Positions 30,534-36,314 of a DNA stretch of 36,314 nucleotides are shown in pieces (the stretch's first letter is position 1; each line of letters starts with the position of its first letter). The stretch lies in assembly GCA_021803025.1 (NCBI GenBank), contig JAJZQV010000021.1, forward strand, positions 1 to 36,314. The letters run 5' to 3'. The stretch is from Actinomycetes bacterium (GTDB lineage Bacteria > Actinomycetota > Actinomycetes > Propionibacteriales > Propionibacteriaceae). A program made the position numbers and the translations under genes. A model generated the notes under the pieces. That model saw nothing but the letters and a program-made list of their open reading frames with translations. It searched no databases and was not told where the DNA came from.

Positions 30534-33419
30534 ATGTCGGGCATGAGCGTCCAGGCGCCGGCTCGTGAGAAGCCGCACGAGACGACCGTCGTCGGCCAGC
30601 ACGTCGAGCGGCAGTTCCTCATGGACGCCTGGGGACGTGCGCTCGACGGGGAGCCCGGTCTCGTCGTACTCGGCGGCGAGGCCGGCATCGGCAAGTCCAC
30701 CCTCGTGGCGTGGCTGACCGGCCGGCTGGGTCCCGAGAGCCAGCACGTGTCGGGCCAATGCGTCCCCCTCGGCGAGGACGGCCTCGCGCTGGCACCCCTC
30801 ACGTGGATCCTCCGCGAGCTCGTGGCCCGGTACGGCCTCACGACGGTGCGCTCGTGGGCCGGTCCGGGCTGGCCGGCCCTGTCGGCGGTGCTGCCGAGCC
30901 TCGTCGACGGTCCTGCCCGGCCGCACGACCGGCTGCAGCAGTACGAGGCGGTCACGCGCATCTTCGAGCAGGCTGCCTCCGTCGCACCCCTCCTCGTCGT
31001 CGTGGAGGATCTGCACTGGGCCGACGAGTCCACGCTGAGCCTGCTGCGGTTCGTGTCGCGGGCGGTCCTCAGTGCCCGGCTCCTGGTCGTGTGCACGTTC
31101 CGGTCCGACGAGCTGCCGCGGCGCCACCCTCTGCGGCCGTTCCTCGTGGAGGCGTCGAGGCAGCCCGGCGCGCTGAGGATCGACATGTCGAGGCTGTCCG
31201 CGGCCGAGACCGGCGAGCTCATCGCCCTGTCGAACGGCAGGACGCCGTCGCCCGCGCTCGTGCGTCTCATCGCCGAGCACAGCCAGGGCATCCCGTACTT
31301 CGTCACCGAGCTCGCCACGGCCACCACCGTCGGCTGCCTGCGCCTTCCCGACACGCTGCGTGACGCCCTCAGCGTGCGGCTGTCGCGCCTGTCCGACCCG
31401 ACCGAGAGGCTGCTGGCACTCATGTCGGTGGCTGGCAACAGGATCGACCACGACCTGCTGGCCATCGTCGCGGCGGCGGAGGGTCTGGCCGACGGGCTGG
31501 AGACGAGCCTGCGCGAGGCTGTCGACGCATCGATCCTCGTCCCCGACGAGAGCGGCTACTCGTTCCGGCACTCCCTGCTGCGCGAGGTGCTGTACGACGA
31601 CCTTCTTCCTGGCGAGCACGCCCGCCTGCACGCGCGGTTCGGATCCGTGCTCACCGACAACCCCGGCATCGGGTCGGTGCTGGACCGGTCGGCGATCCCC
31701 GCGCACTGGTTCGAGGCGCACGACCTGGAGCGGGGGTTCGCTTCGGCCCTGGCCGTGGCCGCGATCGCGTCCCTCCCTCCCGCGGAGGCGCTGACCCTCT
31801 ACGCGCGTGCTCTCGACGTGTGGGACCGCGTCGCCGACCCCGAGGCGGTCGTGGACGGGCTGGAGATCGCCGACGACGAGGAGTTCGGGGCGCCGCCGTC
31901 GGACCCCCGCGCTCGTATCCTCCAGCTGGCCGGGGTGCGCGCGTACAGGGCCGGTGAGATGGACCGCGGCCCCACGTACATCTCGGCCGCATTGGCCCGC
32001 GTCGACGCCGGGCGCGATCCGCTGGCGGTCGCGCGGCTGCTCGTCCTCCAGAGCCGCCTGCTGCGCCTCACCGGAGTGTCGGACCGCGACGGGCTGACCG
32101 AGGCCCTCCGGCTGACAGCGCCTTTCGGCGACACGCTGGAACGCGCCCAGGTCCTCAACCAGCTCTCCATGCTGGACCAGACCATGTACCTGCCGGACGC
32201 GGCCGCAGAGGCCCAGGAGCTGCTCGAGCTCGCGGAACGGCTGGGCAACGACGCGCTGCGTGCGGACGCGCTCGTGACATTGAGCTGCCAGCTCTGCGCG
32301 ACAGACCCGGCAGCAGGGCTCGAGCTCATGGAGTCCGCACGGCCGCTCGCCACCCAGCGGCCCACGCTGCTGCGTCTGGCCACGAACCTCTCCGACGCCC
32401 TGTTCACGGCCGGGCTGTACGAGCAGGCGGTCGAGGCGGGTCGCCGAGGGCTCGACACCGTCGAGGAGCTGGGCCGCGACCGGAAGTACAGCCCGATGCT
32501 CCTCGGCAACATCGCCGAGCCGCTGCTCGCCTTGGGCCGGTGGCGGGAGGCGGAGCAGCTGATCCAGCGTGGGCTGGACCTCGACGCGCCGTTGTCCCAC
32601 ACCCGGCAGTTCCAGCTCCTGCTGGCCGAGCTGCGGTGCTGGCAGGACCGGCCGGACGAGGCCGAGACACTTCTGGCCACCCTCGGCGGCATGCTCGGCA
32701 TCCTGTCCCCCGACCTGCAGCTGACGATGTCCGCCCGTGCCTCGCGGGCGCTCTCAGCGCTCGCCTGCGGGCAGCCGGAACGCGCCTGGGCCGAGTTCGA
32801 GGCGAGTCTGACCGGCGCCCATGTCCCGCCCGTCCAGCGGCTCCCCGTGCTCGTCGCGGGAGGGATCGCCCTGAGGCAGGGCGCGGGCGACACGGGGTTG
32901 TACGCGGAGGAGGTCGAGCGGTCGTGCGGCGCGCCAGGCCACCGGGCCGCGGCGTACCGGCCCGTGCTGAAGGCGTATCTCGACGGGTCGCCGGCCTCTT
33001 GGACCGAGGCGGCCGCGGGTCGGCAGAACCCGGCGCTCCCGGCTGTGGTCAGGGCTCTCGTCGCGTACGAGCTCGCCCGTGTCCTGCACCACACGGGATC
33101 CGCTGAGGCGGGCGGTGCCCGCGCGACGGCTCGCGAGGAAGCCGCGCACCTGGGTGCCGCGCTGCTCGTCCGCTGGTGCGATGCGCTGGCTCCCAGCGGG
33201 ACCATCGATGTGGCCGGACGTCCTGGCGGTCTCACGGCGCGCGAGGTCGAGGTCCTCAGACTGGTGGCCGAGGGGCGCTCCAACTCCCAGGTCGGCCGTG
33301 CGCTTGTCATCAGCGCCAAGACGGCGAGCGTCCACGTCTCGAACATCATCGCCAAGCTCGGAGTGGCGAGCCGCGGCGAGGCGGCCGCCTGGGCCCACAG
33401 CCACGGCCTCATCGACTAG
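30534..33419 (+). CDS. Large LuxR-family ATPase regulator (LAL/MalT-like)
   Basis: A 961-residue regulator. An N-terminal AAA/NACHT-like ATPase has Walker [11 protein letters not shown] (about 47-56) and Walker [15 protein letters not shown] (about 153-166). A long helical middle region with TPR-like repeats (e.g. [20 protein letters not shown]) follows. The C-terminal LuxR-type helix-turn-helix starts at about residue 899 ([20 protein letters not shown], then [16 protein letters not shown]). LAL proteins activate pathway genes in response to an inducer. ATG 30534 is preferred since the ATPase domain begins soon after; ATG 30483 and 30543 are alternatives, and the much longer open frame to 30231 is rejected. 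It diverges from the Liv operon, which may be a target; that is inference. Confidence 0.9.
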   Translation: MSGMSVQAPAREKPHETTVVGQHVERQFLMDAWGRALDGEPGLVVLGGEAGIGKSTLVAWLTGRLGPESQHVSGQCVPLGEDGLALAPLTWILRELVARYGLTTVRSWAGPGWPALSAVLPSLVDGPARPHDRLQQYEAVTRIFEQAASVAPLLVVVEDLHWADESTLSLLRFVSRAVLSARLLVVCTFRSDELPRRHPLRPFLVEASRQPGALRIDMSRLSAAETGELIALSNGRTPSPALVRLIAEHSQGIPYFVTELATATTVGCLRLPDTLRDALSVRLSRLSDPTERLLALMSVAGNRIDHDLLAIVAAAEGLADGLETSLREAVDASILVPDESGYSFRHSLLREVLYDDLLPGEHARLHARFGSVLTDNPGIGSVLDRSAIPAHWFEAHDLERGFASALAVAAIASLPPAEALTLYARALDVWDRVADPEAVVDGLEIADDEEFGAPPSDPRARILQLAGVRAYRAGEMDRGPTYISAALARVDAGRDPLAVARLLVLQSRLLRLTGVSDRDGLTEALRLTAPFGDTLERAQVLNQLSMLDQTMYLPDAAAEAQELLELAERLGNDALRADALVTLSCQLCATDPAAGLELMESARPLATQRPTLLRLATNLSDALFTAGLYEQAVEAGRRGLDTVEELGRDRKYSPMLLGNIAEPLLALGRWREAEQLIQRGLDLDAPLSHTRQFQLLLAELRCWQDRPDEAETLLATLGGMLGILSPDLQLTMSARASRALSALACGQPERAWAEFEASLTGAHVPPVQRLPVLVAGGIALRQGAGDTGLYAEEVERSCGAPGHRAAAYRPVLKAYLDGSPASWTEAAAGRQNPALPAVVRALVAYELARVLHHTGSAEAGGARATAREEAAHLGAALLVRWCDALAPSGTIDVAGRPGGLTAREVEVLRLVAEGRSNSQVGRALVISAKTASVHVSNIIAKLGVASRGEAAAWAHSHGLID

Positions 33420-33475
33420 CGTCCGCGGCGCCGGCCCCCAGAACGTGGCGTTCCCCGCTGTGGAAGGATGTCCGG

Positions 33476-35110
33476 GTGCTGTCGCTGATCGGGATGCTCA
33501 CGGAACGCTTCGAGACGGCCGCGGGGACCGACCCGGAGCTCAGGCCCGCGACCAAGCCCCAGTTCGGCCACTTCCAGTCCAACGTCGCGTTGCGCCTCGC
33601 CAAGGCGCAGGGGCAGCCGCCGCGAGACGTAGCGAGCGATCTCGTCGCCCGCCTCGAGGTCGACGACCTGTGCGAGCCGCTCGAGATCGCAGGACCCGGG
33701 TTCATCAACATTCGGGTCCGAGCTGACGTGCTGGCCAGGGTGGCTGACCAGGTGCTGCACGACCCCCGCGCCGGCATCGAGGTCGCCGCACAGCCCGCCC
33801 GGATCGTCATCGACTACAGCTCGCCGAACGTCGCGAAGCTCATGCACGTCGGCCACCTCCGCACGACGATCATCGGCGACTGCTTCCACCGCGTACTCGA
33901 CGCGTGCGGCAACACGGTCATCGCCCAGAACCACATCGGCGACTGGGGCCGTCAGTTCGGCATGCTCATCGAGCAGGTGCTCGAGGAGGATCTCGACCTC
34001 TCGGGCCTGGACCTCGCCGGGCTGGAGGAGCTGTACCTTCGGGCGAACGCTCACCTGACGGCCGACGACGCCTTCGCCGATCGCGCCCGTGCCCGCGTCG
34101 TGGCGCTGCAGGCCGGCGACGAGGGGACCAAGGCCCTGTGGCACCAGCTCATCGAGATCTCCAAGGTCGGGTTCAACGCCACGTACGCACGCCTCGGCGT
34201 CCTCCTCACCGACGACGACCTCGCTGGCGAGTCCATGTACAACGACATGCTCGCGCCCATCTGCGAGGACCTCGAGGCGCGGGGCATCGCGGTGGTGGAC
34301 GACGGCGCGCTCGTCGTCTTCGTCGACGGCTTCGACGCACCCGCCATCATCAGGAACCGACACGGCGGCTACGGCTACGACGTCACCGACGTCGCCGCGA
34401 TCTCGTACCGGGTCAACACGCTCAAGGCCGACCGGCTGGTCTACGTGACGGACGCCCGCCAGCACCAGCACTTCCAGCTCGTCTTCGAGGTCGCGAGGAA
34501 GGCGGGGTACCTCCCCGACTCGGTGTCCGCCGAGCACGTCGGCTACGGGATGGTGCTCGGCACCGACGGCAAGCCGTTCTCGACCCGCAAGGGCGGCGCG
34601 GCCCACCTCGACGACCTGCTGGACCGTGCCGAGGAGCATGTCTCCCGGCCCATCGCGGTCGCCGCCGTGAAGTACGCGGACCTGTCCAACCAGCTCCAGA
34701 AGGACTACGTCTTCGACGCCGAGCGGATGACGCAGACGACGGGCGACACGGGTCCGTACCTGCAGTACGCACACGCCCGCGCCACGCGGATCCTCGCCAG
34801 GGCCGCAGCGGAGGGCATCACGTGGGACACGATCACCGTGCTCAACGAGGTGCCGGAACACCACCTGGCCCTCCTCCTGAGCAGGTTCGGCGAGGTCGTC
34901 TCGGGGGTGGCCGCAGACCTCCAGCCTCACAAGCTGTGCACGTACCTCTTCGAGCTGGCCACCGCGATGAGCGTCTTCTACGAGGCCTGCCCCGTGCTCA
35001 CGGCCGAGGGCGAGGTCCGTACCTCGCGGCTCGGCCTGTGCGCCGCGGTGCGCCAGGTCCTGTCCCAAGGGCTCGGGCTCCTGGGCATCGAGGCTCCCGA
35101 CCAGATGTGA
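33476..35110 (+). CDS. argS: Arginyl-tRNA synthetase
   Basis: A 544-residue class I synthetase that charges tRNA-Arg. The N-terminal additional domain holds FGHFQSNVALRLAK and PGFINIRV. The HIGH-type signature is HVGHLRTT (124-131), just after SSPNVAK. The KMSKS position is replaced by FSTRKG (368-373), which is normal for many ArgRS. A DALR anticodon-binding domain ends the protein (PHKLCTYLFELATAMSVFYE). Length is typical. The GTG start at 33476 has GGAAGGA eight bases upstream. It is 56 bases after the regulator gene and may be expressed separately. Confidence 0.96.
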   Translation: MLSLIGMLTERFETAAGTDPELRPATKPQFGHFQSNVALRLAKAQGQPPRDVASDLVARLEVDDLCEPLEIAGPGFINIRVRADVLARVADQVLHDPRAGIEVAAQPARIVIDYSSPNVAKLMHVGHLRTTIIGDCFHRVLDACGNTVIAQNHIGDWGRQFGMLIEQVLEEDLDLSGLDLAGLEELYLRANAHLTADDAFADRARARVVALQAGDEGTKALWHQLIEISKVGFNATYARLGVLLTDDDLAGESMYNDMLAPICEDLEARGIAVVDDGALVVFVDGFDAPAIIRNRHGGYGYDVTDVAAISYRVNTLKADRLVYVTDARQHQHFQLVFEVARKAGYLPDSVSAEHVGYGMVLGTDGKPFSTRKGGAAHLDDLLDRAEEHVSRPIAVAAVKYADLSNQLQKDYVFDAERMTQTTGDTGPYLQYAHARATRILARAAAEGITWDTITVLNEVPEHHLALLLSRFGEVVSGVAADLQPHKLCTYLFELATAMSVFYEACPVLTAEGEVRTSRLGLCAAVRQVLSQGLGLLGIEAPDQM

Positions 35111-35135
35111 CACTGCCGTACGCGAGGATGTGATC

Positions 35136-35900
35136 ATGGCCATCGACTTCACCGCCTACCCCGCCGGGCCGGGCCCGGCGCCCGCGTTCGTCGTCCTGCC
35201 CGGAGGGGGCTACCACCACCACGCCGAGCACGAGGGCCGGCCGGTCGCCGAGTGGCTGAACGCCCACGGCGTCCACGCGCTCGTGGTCCGGTACGGCGTC
35301 GGGGAGGGCTGCTTCCCGCGTCCTCTCCACGATGCGCGCGAGGCGCTGGCCATGCTCCGGGACGGCGAGACGGATCTGTCGGTCCTCCCCGGCCATGTCG
35401 GGGTCATCGGCTTCTCGGCCGGTGGACACCTCGCCGCACTCCTGGCCACCGACAGCGACGATGTGACCGGTACGCAGCGTTGGACGTTCGCCGGAAGGCC
35501 GGACGCGGCGATCCTGTGCTACCCGGTCATCGAGCTCCGTGACGCCTTCGCCGGCCGCATCCCGAACGTGGACGCGGGTGTCTCCGAACGGCTCCTCGGC
35601 GGGGACGCGCCCGAGGAGCAGCGCTCGGAGCTGTCGCCGAGCACGCGCGTCACCGCACGCCGGGAGGGCAACCCCACTCCCCCGATGTTCTTGTGGACGA
35701 CGAGCGACGACGAGGCCGTCTCGGTGCTCCACACGACGTCGATGATGCTGTCGCTCGCCGTCGCCGGGGTGCCGCACGAGGGTCACGTCTTCGTCGCCGG
35801 CCAGCACGGCCTCGGCCTCGCTGCGGACGACCCGGCCGTGGGCCGGTGGACGGACCTGGCGGTCGAGTGGCTGCGGGGCCTGGGCTGGCCCGTCGACTGA
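35136..35900 (+). CDS. Alpha/beta hydrolase (carbohydrate esterase-like)
   Basis: A 254-residue alpha/beta hydrolase related to acetyl xylan and other small-ester esterases. The oxyanion segment is LPGGGYHHHAEHEG (21-34), the nucleophile elbow GFSAGGH puts the catalytic Ser at 94, and the C-terminal His is in GQHGLG (near 220). The acidic residue is probably the Asp in TTSDDEAV. No signal peptide, so it likely acts in the cytoplasm. ATG 35136 follows GAGGA at seven bases; GTG 35130 is an alternative. It follows argS by 25 bases. It ends exactly next to the stop codon of the convergent gene. Confidence 0.88.
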   Translation: MAIDFTAYPAGPGPAPAFVVLPGGGYHHHAEHEGRPVAEWLNAHGVHALVVRYGVGEGCFPRPLHDAREALAMLRDGETDLSVLPGHVGVIGFSAGGHLAALLATDSDDVTGTQRWTFAGRPDAAILCYPVIELRDAFAGRIPNVDAGVSERLLGGDAPEEQRSELSPSTRVTARREGNPTPPMFLWTTSDDEAVSVLHTTSMMLSLAVAGVPHEGHVFVAGQHGLGLAADDPAVGRWTDLAVEWLRGLGWPVD

Positions 35901-36314
35901 TCAGGCGCGGCTGAGCGACAGCCGCAGTCCCTGGCGGGTCAGGGGGCCGAGGGTGCCGGTCGTCCGCAGGAGTGCCATCGACAGGTTGGCGAGGATGAGG
36001 ACGAGTGAGGCCGTCCCGACCATGAGCACCGAACGCTCGTCGATGAGCAGCGCCCAGACGAGCCACGCGGACTGGTTGACCAGGCCGATCCACTGGTTGA
36101 CGACCGACAGGCCCCGGACGTCGACGCTCGTCGCCGTCACCTTGAGCTGCGAGACCAGCGAGACCGCTGCCGGCAGGAACGCCGCGACGGAGTACGCCAC
36201 CGTGCCGACCGTGTGGTCGAGCGTCGTGGTCGTCGCGGCGATGAGAAGCCCGGGGGCGAGCAGGACGGCCCATGGCGTGCCCACGTGGCGGTGGAACAGG
36301 GACAGGATGACCAG
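35901..36314 (-). CDS. PQ-loop/SWEET-like membrane protein, 5' end beyond the window
   Basis: The open frame continues past the window edge, so only the last 137 residues are seen and the start at 36284 is not the true one. There are about four hydrophobic segments. SVAAFLPAAVSLVSQLKV carries the Pro and Gln of a PQ-loop, followed by the pattern GLSVVNQWIGLVNQSAWLVW and a final LVLILANLSMALL helix, which fits SWEET/SemiSWEET sugar transporters. Match is by eye and modest. A partial membrane protein is certain, the family moderate. It shares no bases with the upstream esterase stop (TGATCA junction). Confidence 0.55.
   Translation of the reverse strand: MVILSLFHRHVGTPWAVLLAPGLLIAATTTTLDHTVGTVAYSVAAFLPAAVSLVSQLKVTATSVDVRGLSVVNQWIGLVNQSAWLVWALLIDERSVLMVGTASLVLILANLSMALLRTTGTLGPLTRQGLRLSLSRA

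Noticed and set aside
1-36314. CRISPR arrays, rRNA, tRNA or insertion sequences
   Set aside because: No regularly spaced repeats, no rRNA or tRNA-like cloverleaf and no transposase or terminal repeats were seen by reading; a tRNAscan and ISfinder run would settle this.

Overview
The window is very GC-rich with strongly GC-biased third codon positions, many GTG starts, frequent 4-bp GTGA/ATGA stop-start overlaps and several starts that look leaderless (a TANNNT -10 box 6-7 nt before the start codon). This points to a high-GC actinomycete chromosome; I cannot name the genus. I see no rRNA, tRNA, insertion sequence, integrase or CRISPR array. Most genes are ordinary chromosomal functions.

Layout. 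22-3559 (+): a Gfo/Idh/MocA oxidoreductase, then a two-gene ABC-2-like exporter. 3560-6690 (-): a stand-alone DEAD/DEAH-type helicase and a ceramidase-like secreted-hydrolase-family protein, with a small YdeI/OmdA-type protein diverging at 6734. 7124-10968 (-): a three-gene ECF vitamin transporter (T component, fused double ATPase, S component) preceded by what I read as a cobalamin riboswitch and a 23-codon leader ORF whose stop overlaps the ecfT start. 11185-12523 (+): a collapsed EamA/DMT transporter remnant joined by a 4-bp overlap to azlC-azlD (branched-chain amino acid export). 12765-14826 (+): long-chain acyl-CoA synthetase, then a collapsed SAM-methyltransferase remnant.

14852-18031: tspO and an Lrp/AsnC regulator (-) diverge from a guanidino-modifying hydrolase (annotated by family as dimethylargininase) and ornithine aminotransferase (+), a likely arginine/methylarginine-to-glutamate catabolic unit with a candidate operator in the divergent promoter. 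18062-21856 (-): a hypothetical protein, a 55-codon ORF translationally coupled to an NAD-dependent epimerase, and an HtrA-like membrane serine protease with a 17-residue tandem repeat. 21970-24339 (-): a UvrA-like protein. 24439-29949 (-): a complete Liv-type branched-chain amino acid ABC importer, livK-livH-livM-livG-livF. 30283-33419 (+): a small ORF and a large LuxR-family ATPase regulator, behind a 20-bp perfect palindrome in the livK/regulator divergent region. 33476-36314: argS, an alpha/beta hydrolase and the 3' part of a PQ-loop/SWEET-like membrane protein.

Functionally, three units deal with amino acids (Liv import, AzlCD export, arginine/ornithine catabolism). The ECF cassette is the best-supported regulated system. 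I did not find a convincing new defence or mobile system. The most unusual signals are small-scale: the riboswitch-leader peptide-ecfT arrangement, the hidden coupled 55-aa ORF, and three genes shortened by in-frame internal deletions.
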